From Primulina eburnea (lineage: Eukaryota; Streptophyta; Magnoliopsida; Lamiales; Gesneriaceae): 64,000 bases of DNA. Where the stretch lies: NCBI RefSeq assembly GCF_022965805.1, contig NC_133108.1:38696051-38760050 (forward strand). The letters run 5' to 3'. Positions 39,516 to 52,181 of this stretch are shown here, one piece after another (position 1 is the stretch's first letter; the number at the start of each line of letters is the position of its first letter). The translations under genes and the position numbers were made by a program. The notes under the pieces were generated by a model. It was not told the DNA's origin. It made no database searches and saw only the letters and a list, made by a program, of their open reading frames with translations.

Positions 39516-40108
39516 AATTAAGACTCATTACGTAATATGGTTGGCGGGTGAAAGGTCATCTATCACATTGGGAAAACGATACTACTATATTCAACTCATC
39601 TACCATTTTGTGTGAAAGATTAGTAGTTGTTTCCGGTCAACTTGTACAAATCCACGAGGGACAAGAGGGAGTTACACATCGACCAAACTCGGACTCGAAC
39701 CGAACCCGAGCCCTCACCATGTGCCGGAGTTTTGGAATGGGTGCATTGAGGCACACTTGACACTTCTTGTATATATATGGGGTCTTTCATTCCACTCATT
39801 ATATTAACGGTCTGAATCATTAATGATTGAATACAAACGATGAATAGGTAGAGCTCGAAACTTGAAAGTTATTACGTGATGCTTGAAGATTTTTTTATTT
39901 TATATCGATATCATATATTTTGATCGTGTGATGTTTGTTTCGTGAAATATTTGAATTTTCAAACATTTGTTTTTTCATGGAGTAATTAATAGTTTATATA
40001 ATTAGACTTTTAAATTTAAAAATTTAATTCAAGAAATATAGTTATCATATCTATGCAAAATTTTATTATTATGTATTTAAATTAAAATAATAAAGATACA
40101 ACTTAACC
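39511..40108. other. Intergenic, no recognised gene
   Basis: The short frames at 39548-39760 and on the opposite strand carry no domain; the rest is AT-rich. Confidence 0.45.
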
Positions 40109-40113
40109 TAACT

Positions 40114-41822
40114 TGTAATGACCAAAACCCTTATTTTGAATTAAGTACTAATTAAAATATGATTAAATGGTTGTTAATTAAATATTATTAAGGAATTGAT
40201 AATTCGATATCAACATGTTGAGATCTACCGACGTTAAAATGGACAACTCAATTTATTTCAGGTTACATTATCTCGACGAATCCAACTAGAAGAATGAGAT
40301 TTTGACACATGACATATAAGATTGATTCAGGTTTCTTGAACTAGTGCGGATGCAGCCTATAAATGAAAGCTGATTTCTTATTTTTTCTTACATTGCTTCC
40401 TTAAGAGAGAGTTCTAGTCATATACCTTATATTTTCTAACCAGTTTCTAGGGCACTTTGGTATCGGGAAGTTTCAGAGCTAGTGTCAACTCAAGGAGGGG
40501 TCGATGAACTAGGATTGAGACATCATTAACGGACTGACGACAGATGCATGTATAATACTAAAGCATTAAATAGTGATTTAAGGATTATTGGGGAGAACTT
40601 TGGAGCATGTTTGGTAATTCAAGACCTGGTTTGATAGTGATTTCATTATGTTGGTATTGTCTAGATTCAGACGAGTAAGCTTTATGTCAGATTGTTTTAG
40701 TGAGGTAAGTGATGTTCTGAGTGAGATATTCAAGCGTAGTATACACACTTATATGTTGTATATTTATCTGTTGCGTAATATATGTTTTACTACTTTGGCA
40801 TATTATGCATTACATATCATGTTGAGCCCGATATCTTTTGAGATATACCTTGTTTGTTGGAGCCGTTCAGCCTTATTCTGTATTGTAGACGATGGGGCAT
40901 CGAGAGCTATAGTGTACGACGGAACCCGCGGTGTTTGATGACCTGGATATTGTAGGTCCACGTCTTGATGATGAGTGTGGGACCCAAAACATGCCTAGTG
41001 CAAATCAAAGACTACACTCAACGTCTCTAGACTGAGCATGAGATTCTTGACTTGATCCTTGATATCCGAGCATATTGCATTTCACATGCAACATATTAGT
41101 TTGTATAATCGTACATTCTTGTATTGAGCGATTGTTGGGTGCAATAATTGTCCCTGCTTGGTAGAGCGATCGAACCTTAGTGGTTGAGCTGCTGTGCGGT
41201 TTAAAAGATTTGAGTTGTACTATTACCACCAGCTATAGCTTTTGGTAAAACGGCAAGCGCTCGGTCCTACAATTGGTATCAGAGCCAAGGTCACGAGTTT
41301 GATTATCATTGATTGCAAGGAGTGCAATTATTGGGAAGGAGATTGTTGGGTGCAATAATTGTCCCTGCTTGGTAGAGAGATCGAACTGTGGTGCTTGAGC
41401 TGCTGTGTGGTTTAAAAGATTTGAGTTGCACCATTACCACCAGCTATAGCTTTTGGTAAAGTGCTCGGTCCTACAGCGATTGTCGCTCCCGTCCTTGTTT
41501 TCAACTTGAGCACCCGGCCTATTCCACGGGGCATGTCTTAGTTTGTGATGGTTCGGACGCTCAAAGCAGTGGCTAGAGCAGTCGTGTTTTCCTTTTTCGG
41601 TGGTGATCCAGTGGAAGTTTTTGTTTGGTTTATCGTATTCTCATGCATGATTATATTTTTTATACGGTTGTATTAATGTTTAAGACTGCTGTTATTGTTA
41701 TGTTTTCGTTTGAGCTGTAAGATGATTAAATTATTTGGTTTCCGCTGTTTTATTGTTGTTATTAAGTTTAATTTTACATGCTTTTTAGTCTGTTTAATAG
41801 TGGTTCGGATAAAAGTGATACA
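40114..41822 (+). mobile_element. Solo LTR with a nested TRIM, 1,709 bp, TSD TAACT
   Basis: Starts TGTAATGACCAAAACCC and ends CGGATAAAAGTGATACA. It is flanked by perfect 5-bp duplications TAACT at 40109-40113 and 41823-41827. The TATA-like CCTATAAATGAAAGC at about 40358 indicates + orientation. No gag-pol or second LTR is present. Without the nested TRIM and its duplicated pentamer the LTR would be about 1,361 bp. The superfamily is probably Ty3/gypsy, from the TGTAATGACC terminus. Confidence 0.88.
41133..41475 (+). mobile_element. TRIM retrotransposon, copy 2 (343 bp, complete, nested)
   Basis: Left LTR 41133-41271 (139 bp), right LTR 41344-41475 (132 bp, with a 7-bp deletion near its end). 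Both start TGTTGGGTGCAATAATTG and end GGTCCTACA. The primer-binding site TGGTATCAGAGCC (41274-41286) is the canonical initiator tRNA-Met complement. The purine tract GGGAAGGAGA lies just before the right LTR. Perfect 5-bp duplications GCGAT lie at 41128-41132 and 41476-41480. It is inserted in the solo LTR at 40114-41822, so it is the younger of the two. Same family and orientation as 38990-39339. Confidence 0.94.
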
Positions 41823-42021
41823 TAACTAATCTTGATTTATAACTTAGGCTTCGGATAAAGTATACACGACATATTGATTTACATAATTCACTTCCCAAAT
41901 ACAGAAACATGAATGTCTTACCACTTTAAGTCACATTTTCATAATGAATATTAATATTATTATATCAAACAATAGAAGATAAGTTGGCCTTGCAATGAGG
42001 ATCCATCCATGCAAAACTAGT

Positions 42022-44933
42022 TTAGAGCCATGGGGAATTATAAATGGGAGTTACGACCGATTTAACCTGAAGATACTTACGAAGAGATTCCAGTCCACAG
42101 TCTCTTCCGAATCCGCTCATTTTATAGCCCCCGTAGGGAAGATCATTGTCGAAAGCAAAATAACAATTGATCCAAACAACACCAGCTCGGATCGACCTCG
42201 ATACTGTGTTTGCAATATTCAAGCTATCTGTCATAACTCCAGCTGCTAATCCATATTTTGTATCATTAGCTCTCTTTATCACCTCTTCAACACTCCTACA
42301 AATTCAGTTGGAACCGAGATATACTGACTAAGACGGAAATTTGATAACAAAGAAAACCGAAATCGTAAAATACAAACATACATGATCAAAATTGAAATTT
42401 TACAATTACTTGCACTAATATCGTATTAAAACAAGAGTCCTACAATCATAACAGCAATTGACAGGGTAACTTCTGAATGATATGTGATAGTCAGAGCTAA
42501 GGAGATCAGATTGTTTATCACCACTTTGAAGAATATTAAAAATCAATGAAGACCTTACTTGAACTTGAGAACTGACATTACAGGTCCAAATATTTCTTCC
42601 TTTGCAATAGTCATATCGTCCTATGCAAATAGATCCGATGAAAATATTATACAACATATGTCTTATTAACTCAAAAATTAAAAAAAAAAAAACTTGATTA
42701 ATATCAAATACTTACAGTGACATTTACGAAAATTGTTGGCTCAATGTAATAACCCTTTCTGTCATATGGCTTACCACCATATAATAAAGTGGCACCTTCC
42801 TTCTCTCCAATATCAATATATGAAAGTATTTTTTCGTATTGCTTCTTATCAACCTTGTAAATAACATTAAAAAGTAAATCCCGGAGTTAATTATTAAAGA
42901 ATAAATTCATTCGTGTCATACGAAAATCATATGAACGGAAAGTGGCGTGAGATAAGTGATCCATTTATACATAACTAGGAATGTCCAATTGCATGTAATC
43001 TGAATAATCAAAACACAATAGATAAAATATATTATGACTATAAATCATATGTATTCACTTATACATTTTTCAATATTATAATGACACTTTTCTCAGATTA
43101 CCAGATATATTTTTCATTCAAATATAATTCACAATGGAAAAATAATAAAAATAAAAATAACAAATAGTTAGTTTTACCAAAACCAAAACCACAATATACT
43201 TAAATGGAATACATTTAAATAAACGATTGTCTTCCTTTAATTAACTAAATTATCATAATAATGTTAAAATAAAATCACTAATCTTGTTATTAAGTTAAAT
43301 ATCAATTGTCATTTTGCTAACTTTTAACCCCTAGATTTGGTGTAACTTTCTTTGTTTTTTTTAGAATACATATTATATATAATTAATTTTATATCAGAAT
43401 GGATCATTTGTAAATTAATATTTATTATTAATAATTTCATGTGAAATAAAAATTTAATAATATCATTCAAATATATGTGTAGTAAAACTTTTATTAGATG
43501 GTCTCACGAGTCAATTTTTTGAGACAAACACATTAAAAATATTATTTTTTATGCCAAATGTATTACTTATTATTGTAAATATAACAAAGTTAATCCGTCT
43601 CACATATAATTTTTTAGATCGTCTCACAAGAGACCAACTAATAAAATAATACGTAATACTCAGTTAAAAATATCATATATAAAAATTAAATATCTAACAA
43701 ATGCTAATAAAGTATCACTATAATTTATATTTATTACAAAGATTATCTTCGTTAAAAAATGATAAGGATTATTTTATAAATATAAATAAATTTTCATTAT
43801 TTTTAATTTCTCATTAATTTCTCTTTTTTAGTAAAGTTGAAATAAATCAAACTAATCAAATTATATTACAAATAAAATATTTAAAAAATTTGCAAAAGTG
43901 CATATAGAATCTACATACTCTCAATGTCTATTTTTTTGTTTTGGAAAAGTACCATAAAAAAATATATTTACTGAATGTTTTAATCAGACTTATAGAAAAG
44001 CGTAAAATTGATATATATAATCAGACAATAATTAAATATCACAATGTAAGAAGTTTTAATAAAATAAAGTATCATATTAAAGTCTATTGTAATATTTGTC
44101 TTATTTAAGGTCAAATATTGTTATAAATTATTCGATAAAAATATATTGAGATTGAGGTTGAAAATAAGAATAACCTTATTTCATTATTTGGTTGAGGAGT
44201 GATGAAAATGACTATAAAAATAAATCATTGGAAACTCCTATAATATCATAATTTTGTAAAAATGATAAGTATATTATATAGATTAACAGAACCGAAAAAA
44301 TCGATTCAGAAAAATAAATGGATTCAAAACACTTACCATTGATTAATGAAACTAATTAAATCAAGGAAATCAATGTGGAGTCAAATAATTAAGTAAAAAA
44401 ACTCATAGAAGGATGAAAATAGATAATCACTAAAAGAAAATAAAACCTTAAAAGATCCAATGCATTAAAAAAAAATAATGTAATAAAAATAAAATAAATA
44501 TAGACTAATATATAGTTTGAATGAGGGGAGCTCAAAATAACCAACAATAAATCCTTAGAGATCGAGAAGTAATTTTTAAATTTTCTACCAAGTTTCAAAT
44601 ATATTTTACTAATTAGTTAACCAAACTGAAAAATATAACAAGAAGAAGGCATGTAAAACCGTAAGGCGGGAAAAAGTAGGAATAAATGCAATGTATTTAA
44701 TGAATATTATTGCTCATATATATATAATTCGGAAGAGGAGAGCACAAAATGACTATCAAAATAAATCTTTCAAGACTACTATAATCTCGTAATTTTGTTA
44801 AAATGATAGGTATTTTATGTAGATTAACCAAATCATAAAAAAAATTAAGAAAAAGAAATGGAAATAAAACACGAGCCATTGATAAATTAAATTAATTAAA
44901 TCAAAGAAACCAATGTAACATTAAATAATTAAG

Positions 44934-44981
<48 letters not shown>

Positions 44982-45511
44982 CACTAAAATAAAATGAAAC
45001 CAAAAAAAAATCCAATTTATTAAACAAATTAATGAAATAAAATAAAATAAATATAGACTAATATATAGTTTAGATGAGGGAGTGATAACCATAAAAATAA
45101 ATCCTTAGAGACATAAATGTTATATTTTACTAATTCACAATTGGAAGTTATAATTTATATGTAAGTAGATTAATTAACCGGACTCTGGGAAAAAAAACAA
45201 AAAGAAGCCATGTAGAACCGCAAGAGGGGAAGTAGGAAAAAAATTTATATGTAAGTAGATTAATTAACCGGACTCTGGGAAAAAAAACAAAAAGAAGCCA
45301 TGTAGAACCGCAAGAGGGGAGGTAGGAAAAAAATTCAATGTATTCAATGAATATTTATCCTCATATGTATATTAATAGTTAGTCATTAGTAATTTAAGAT
45401 AAAACAAAGAAATTACAAGTTAACTCATATAAAAAACAACTTACTAAGCTAAATAAATAAATAGAGAAGGACAAACATAGAAATTCACAATTGAAAGTGG
45501 TATATTTATAT

Positions 45512-45549
<38 letters not shown>

Positions 45550-48500
45550 ATTTAATAACAGGTTTCAAAACAGTTTCCATATAAGTAACAGAAACTTGAT
45601 TTGTTCCTCTTATCCTTTAGAAAAATTTCATTTTCAATTTTGCGGATCATTACTAAGAAATCGAATACATGCCTGAGGTCCTTGACGAACATTTGGGTGA
45701 AAAGGGTCCCCTACCACCCATGATTTTGCCTTCTCAACGAGCTTGAGGGTAAATTTATCATATATCTCTTGTTGAACGAAAACGCGGGATCCAGCCACAC
45801 ATATTTCACCCTGGAACATTCCATTCATGTCATATGATTACTTGAAAACTAGTGTTGCATATGAGAAATGGTGTCGCATTAGAATTAATCGAATAATTAA
45901 GTTTGTTTTGCCTTGTTAAATAGAATTCCTTGGAGAGCTAGATCTGCAACTTTATCAACATCGACATCATCAAAAACTATGAAGGGTGATTTGCCTCCTA
46001 GTTCTAGAGAAACAGGCTTCAAATTGCTTGACGCGGCCGCCTGCATTACAAGGCGCCCTACTTCTGTAGAACCCGTAAAACTAACCTGAACAAAGGAACA
46101 AAAATTAGATGAGGCCCGGTGGTTTTGAGATGTATAGGAAAAAGATCTAGGAAAATATTTTCTATATGAAAATAAATACAAATATATATGACCATGTCAA
46201 TGTCCATGTGAGAGCTAATGGCAGCACCAGCCGTATGTCCATATCCTGTCACAACATTAAGCACTCCATTTGGAATTCCAGCCTGCGGAATTACATTTAA
46301 CAAGCTGGGACGAGTTGTGCAAAACAAATAAACAAGATCATAATAATTCATAAGAAAGCTTACGCGCTTTGCTAAATGAGCGTAAAAAAGAGCAGAAAGA
46401 GGAGTCTGTTCCGCAGGTTTAACAACCATGGTGCAACCAGCAGCTAATGAAGGGCCAACTTTCATTGCGAACATAGTAGACGGGAAGTTCCAGGGAATAA
46501 TATGCCCCACGACACCAACGGGTTCACGTAGCGTATATGCCTGTAGTTCCCTAGACATTTTCAAAGTTTCCCCATGAATTTTGTCGGCTGCCCCTGCAAA
46601 GTAACGTATTGTTTCTGCTGCATTGGGAATGTCTAGTATCTTGTTCATACTGTATAACTTTCCACCATCGATTGTATCCAGGGCCGCTAATTCTTCTAAA
46701 TTTTCATTAATCAAGTCCGCAAATTTCAGCATTATCTTTCTTCTTTCCTGCCCCATAAAACATGAATCAAATTAATGTCTGCTATACATTATTAGATAGG
46801 ATGTAGCTGACAGGCCTACATGATATCAACAACTCGAAACAGTTTGCATGAAAATAAAAGCAAGCCGAGGGATCGGCATTTCTAATGGAACAGCTAGCCT
46901 CAAAGTTCGAACAGCTCGAATATGTGTTACAAAGAGTACCATATCCCAATGATTCCTCCCAAGTATAGTCAAGCCTTCGTGACAAAGGTATGATATTAAG
47001 AGCACAAGGTCTATTGTCAATGACTAATAGTCCATCTGACACAAAGGTCTTAGATTTGGAATGAAGCCTTCGGTTCAAGACTCCATTATAACAAACCTCC
47101 TTCCCAATCGAAGGGAGAAAAAAAGAATACAAGGTCTAATATTGTTGAGCGTGTATTAGACCTCAAATACCCAACAAAATCTCAAATAAATTTTTTTTTA
47201 GTAGAAGTAAAAATATTTCATACTAAATTTACGAATTGAAAGTTCTTAACGATCACTCACAAATTTCGACAAGCTAAAAATTATTTGATTCTTAATCATA
47301 TAAAAATTTCTATTTCGATACAACAAATATAATTACTTAGGATGTTATAATTGACATAATTTCTTTGATCATTTGACACTTTATTTAGTCAAATTTGTCC
47401 CAAATCTTAGTGAAATGTATTCACTCAAGATATTTAATGACTTCTAATTACTTTTCTTAATGGTAGACTTTTATGAATTTGATAGATTTTTATTAATTTT
47501 CATAGAATCTCATATATTTGAAAATAGAATTTCATAGACTTATGAAGTCTTTTTACAATACTTCATAGAAATATATATTTTTCTAGTAAACATACGAGAG
47601 TATGCATATTAATTGAAAATATTAAAAATAATTAAAAATCAATTTTATTAAAAAAATTAATTAGAAATCAAATTTTATTAAAAAATTAATAAAAATAAAA
47701 TTTTATTTAATAAATTAAATTGCTAGCACTTGCAATTCTATGAATCAATAAATTTTTCTATTTTCCTCTATATATTGTAATAATTTTATTAGAAAAATCC
47801 ATAATTATAATTTGTAAACCTTGCACAATTTCATAAAGAAATTAAAGTTTAATTTGTAAACAAGGAGACAACAAATAATATCATAATTTACTGTATCATC
47901 TGTCATTATTATTGAATATATAATACTTGGTATATATTAGAGAAAGGTTTTAAAAGTCAATCTTTAGATTGAATCAAAGACAATTTTTGACATTTTATAG
48001 TTTTACTATAGACTTTAATATTTGTATGTTAATGGATTTCATAGAGTTATTAAAAGTCAATTAAAATTTTGAATATATCTAGAAATTCGTACCGATTTTA
48101 AAAATCATAGATGAATACCACTTGACTTTTTGAATAAAAACTAAAAAAACTTCTATGAAATATACAAAAGTCTTGATTAAATAACTCTATATTTTTAAAA
48201 TCTAGAAAAGTAACTAAAAGTCATCACTCTTTATATTGAATACACTTCTTCCAAGATCATTAATTCCATCGGACCTAACTTCTTTTTCGTTATTTTAATA
48301 TTGAACCTTCTGGGGTGTCCAATAATTCAGATCAATCCAGTTTAAATTTTATGAAAGATCGACCAATTTTGAGTTTATATGATGATTTTTTATTTCCTTT
48401 TTTCCCCTTATAAATTCGGTTCAGTTGTTTAGAATATCTGTATAACATCGATTCTATTAAATCGGTTGGCCTTAAAGGTTCAATATGCTGCTAGGTTAGT

Positions 48501-51500
48501 TTGAAAATAAATACGATGTCTAAAAATTTGGTACATATACGTGTTAACACGTATAGATAGACACTAATCTGTACTATATTATTAAATTTGAGACACTTAA
48601 AATAATTGACTTTTGGTGTCATAGTCTGTTTTAATAATTATTATATATATATATTAATAAAGTGTTTAAATTTTAATGCAAGTCACATGTAGCTTAGCTG
48701 ATAGAGTTTGTTTCTTAAATTATCAGTTGTAGTACAATTTGGATATTTTTCCTTTTTTATTTATTTTTTTTAATTCATATAACAAAATTGATTGTAGTCC
48801 GTCATTATTTCTCATAATTACATTTTGATCTTCGTATAAATATAAATCAAATGAATCATAAAAAAATATTATATACGTGCGTCGGTACACTGTATATATT
48901 AATGTTGTGTCATGCATGTGTATTAACATTTTTTTTTGACAAGATGTGTATTAACATTTTAATTTGGAGGAGGACGACCATATATGACAAATTAAATAAA
49001 AAAATCAGTGAAAAAGAAAGCAAATCTTGACTTTGCCATGCAAGAATTGTGCGGTGGCAATCGGTAAAGAATGACGCAAGAAAGTCAAATCTTATGTCGG
49101 CACCTCAAAATAAGGCGGGCCTAAAAAGTATGAGCGGGCACGCAAATCAGATGCCGCTATTATTACCAGAAAATTCAAGTATTTTTCATTAGATCATAAA
49201 TTTTTCTTAGATATATAATAAAATAAATCTAACTTTATACTAACTAATTGCATCAAATTTTTTAAAGAGTAGGTCAATTGTAAGATGACTGACTGACCCG
49301 ATCAATATTCATCATGAAAAATATTTTTTATTAATTGGATCAGATCGAATAGAAGATCCATCTCATAAAAATTTTTGTGTTTTCAAAATATAATTTTCTC
49401 ACACAAAATGGTATGCAATATTTTCTCAATCAACCACCACTTTGAAAATTGCAAAACGTAAAGAAAATCATTCCCTAAGTTTTTTGGTCCAAAACTTTAA
49501 TTCTAATTAGCATGTAATGTGGACAAAAGAATGAAGAATGTTATTAACTACACGAAATATTTTTAAGTTAATTAGCAGTAAATTTGTGGAATTGAATCAT
49601 CCGGCAAAGCCGACTGTAATTGTTTTCGGATCAAAATAGTACAAAATCGTCTTGATCTCCCGTGAAACCAAGCCACAAACAAGTCCACTAAATAGGGTTT
49701 TTTTAATTAGTTTATTGTATTTTAAAAAAATCTTTATCAAACTATCATGTTTTTCAAAATTTTAACAAAATAACGTAATTGTTTTTTAAATAAATATTGA
49801 TATGCAATAAGGAGAGCAAAATAATAAAATTATAGTGCTTCTATGTAATTAATATACAATTAGATTAAAATTTGAAAATGAGTTTATAAACAAAACTAAA
49901 ATATAATTATAACGGTAAAGACGATAAAATATCGATATCATATCGAAATTGTCGATATGAATGATATTAAATTTATTTCGTACCAAAATTTTGATACGAC
50001 ATCTGTATATTTTTTTTCTTATAACGAATTTTTGATAGAATATACAATTTTCTTTGAAAATTTGATATACCACACTGAATCACTCTTAAACCAAATAAAT
50101 TTTTCGGTAATATGACAAATATTTGGTTATATATATATAATAATAATATAATTTATGCACATGTAAATAATATATAATATAATATTATATACATATTCAT
50201 ACACATATATTTATACATACGTACATTATATTTTTTAAAAATTTATTTACCCCGCCTGTGTTAACGATACAACTTGGAGTAAATTTTTATTCAATTCATC
50301 ATTTAATTTTTACAGTAGTTCGATAAAACATACAAAAATAACATACTTTTATAAAACTTTTGGAAAAATATTACAATCTGATTAAAAAAAAACCCCAACT
50401 AAATAAGTTAAATAAATGTAATAATAATGAGAGCCAAGCTTCTTTTTTTGTTTTTCCTAAATTGATATTTTATTCTTATTATAAAAAATTGATGTACCTA
50501 ATCATGTGTATTATTGCCTAAAAAATATTTTTTATTCTTCTGGGCCACAAATGTTTGCACAACATGCTACTTGCATATGATAGAAAAATCTAATTTTTTT
50601 GAAATATATAAAATAAATAAAGTAGCATATAAAAATTCGAACATTATCAAAGTTTTAAAATTAGGACGAGACCTATAAAACTTAATCATAGACTAAAATC
50701 TCGCCAGCTCAAAAAAAAAAAAAACAAGTATTGACGACACCTAGTTGAAATTTGATGTTGGATCACATGCACGTAATATGTATGAAAAATTATTATCGTA
50801 GACTTACACGTCCGGGCAAGCGAGGCCATGGACCAAGATCGAAGGCCTCCCGAGCAGCCTTTACCGCTAAATCAATATCTTCTTTGTCCCCTTCGGCAAT
50901 ATTTGCAATCACCTCTTCCGTTCTCGGGTCAATGCTTTCAAATCTCTTTCCTGATTCAACACGCAACTATTTCACCTCAATTTATTCATAATCACAACAA
51001 AAAAATTATCAATCTAAACCCAATTTTGTAAAATGTAATTTAAATATCTTGATTTCAAAGCCGACCAGATTGATTGAACCGCGAACGATTCACATTTGGT
51101 CTCTAGCTAATTTGTGCCATTTTAAAATTAAAAAAAGCTTAAAATTAATTTCAGTACGAAAGCAGTTTTACGAACTTTCATGTTTTCCAAGTTCTCGTAT
51201 AAAAAAATTCCAACGACAAAGAGGAGAGTCCAGGTTTTTCATACCGTAAAAAAAGCTTAAAAAATAATGTTGTTATTCAAGTAAACAAAATTCATAAGCA
51301 CAAGTCTTCCACAATTCACAAACGTTGAAATAACTAGTATCTTCATGTTCTCATCAACTGCTCCATAAAACTTACATGAAAATTACGCATAAATCTAGAA
51401 GAAAAAAGCAGTTACAGAAATAGAAATAGAGAGAGAAGGGGGAGGAATTAACCTGATAAAGCGTCAACGAATTCTCCATTGATGAATAGTTTGGTAAATT

Positions 51501-51555
51501 TGATTTCAGGAATCTTCACGTGAGACTCCATAATCTGATTGGATTGCACCGGCAT
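42022..51555 (-). CDS. ALDH2C4: Cytosolic aldehyde dehydrogenase, ALDH2C4 type
   Basis: Nine minus-strand exons join in frame: 51453-51555, 50808-50950, 46364-46747, 46193-46282, 45912-46085, 45673-45810, 42716-42853, 42559-42620 and 42022-42295, giving 501 aa, the normal family length. Visible features are [11 protein letters not shown] at the N terminus, the cofactor loop [30 protein letters not shown], the active-site glutamate in LELGGKSP, the nucleophile cysteine in [20 protein letters not shown], and the C-terminal [13 protein letters not shown]. There is no transit peptide, so it is cytosolic. ALDH2C4-type enzymes oxidise sinapaldehyde and coniferaldehyde to the acids with NAD(P)+ in phenylpropanoid metabolism. 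A second Met at residue 9 is an alternative start. Introns 5 and 6 appear to have GC rather than GT donors; all others are GT-AG. Intron 2 (4.1 kb) and intron 6 (2.8 kb) are swollen by repeats. No stop or frameshift was seen. Confidence 0.94.
43485..43640 (-). mobile_element. GTGAGAC-family MITE in ALDH intron 6
   Basis: A diverged minus-strand copy (AGATGGTCTCACGAGTC at one end, GATCGTCTCACAAGAGAC at the other) with the usual inverted AT-rich core. Confidence 0.7.
44936..44979. repeat. (TA)n microsatellite in ALDH intron 6
   Basis: A pure AT run inside the second 540-bp unit. Confidence 0.95.
45153..45332 (+). repeat. Recent 90-bp tandem duplication
   Basis: Two 90-bp units (45153-45242 and 45243-45332, starting ATTTATATGTAAGTAGATTA) differ at about one position (GGGGAAGTAGG versus GGGGAGGTAGG). 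Confidence 0.92.
45514..45546. repeat. (AAT)n microsatellite in ALDH intron 6
   Basis: About eleven AAT units, roughly 125 bp downstream of exon 6 in gene orientation. Confidence 0.95.
49900..50090. repeat. Fragment related to the 37507-37948 repeat
   Basis: TATCGATATCATATCGAAATT, TTTCGTACCAAAATTTTGATAC and GATATACCACACTGAAT recall the TCGATA/ACCGAAAT words and the GATATACCACCCCT end of the 37.5-kb element. It lies in ALDH intron 2 and no ends could be set. Confidence 0.35.
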
Positions 51556-52181
51556 TTCTTTTAACAGTTGCGCTTATAATGGAGGAGAAAAGAGCGAAGA
51601 TGATTGCCCGATTTGGGAAATGTGAAACACGGGGAGGGGAGAGGGGTGCCCACTTTTAAAGGAGCAAGCAGGCCCATGGGCTTGTGGGTGGATCAATTTT
51701 TTAATTTTTATTATTTTTTTGGTAGGTCACACTAAAACAAACAGTGATGACACGATTTCAGATACTTTTATTTGTAAGACAATTTGATTCGATCTAAAAT
51801 TATTATGACAATAATATCGTTGGCATAAAATGGTAATTTTTCACGAGTTAGATCAGGTTGATGATCCGTCTCATAAAATTTAACTTTGAAACGATGTCAC
51901 AAAAGTTTTTGTGAATAAAAAATAACTTTATGGTGAGAGGTGTCAATCTGGAGGGGCATGTATTTGCATTTATTCGATTTATTTTTTGTAATAAAAATTG
52001 AAAAGTTAGAATGAATAATAATAATAATAAGTAAACATTTTTACTTATTCTAGAAACTCTCGGCTAGCTCAACGATTTATCAAGCTTTGTATTGATGATT
52101 GGAGGATTGCATAAGTCTTTTGATGGCGATTTCGAACCGCAGTTCTATACATCTTTGCAAATATATAAACGAAGTAGATTA
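51556..52181. promoter_or_regulatory. Promoter side of ALDH gene, with a MITE relic
   Basis: The first 100-150 bp upstream of the start codon (51556-51690) are richer in G+C than the surroundings and should hold the 5' UTR and core promoter; no clear TATA box was chosen. A diverged GTGAGAC-family MITE lies at about 51755-51920 (ends ATGTCACAAAAGTTTTTGTG). A GGCTAGCTCAACGATTTAT segment at about 52061 could be a SINE fragment, but this is weak. Confidence 0.4.

Larger units (their letters stand above)
44150..45360. repeat. ~540-bp tandem duplication in ALDH intron 6
   Basis: Two AT-rich units follow each other at a distance of about 541 bp. AACTAATTAAATCAAGGAAA at 44350 corresponds to ATTAATTAAATCAAAGAAAC at 44891; the upstream GACTATAAAAATAAATC and the downstream AGAAGAAGGCATGTAAAACC / AGAAGCCATGTAGAACC segments recur in the same order. 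The units are diverged. The second also contains a (TA)n run and a younger 90-bp duplication. Confidence 0.7.

Noticed and set aside
46782..47132. 116-codon minus-strand frame in ALDH intron 2
   Set aside because: No recognised domain, and inserting it would break the ALDH alignment; possibly a retroelement fragment, but I could not support that.
48690..48740. tRNA A-box-like TAGCTTAGCTGATAGAG
   Set aside because: No acceptor stem or B box at the right distance; possibly SINE-derived, but not supported.
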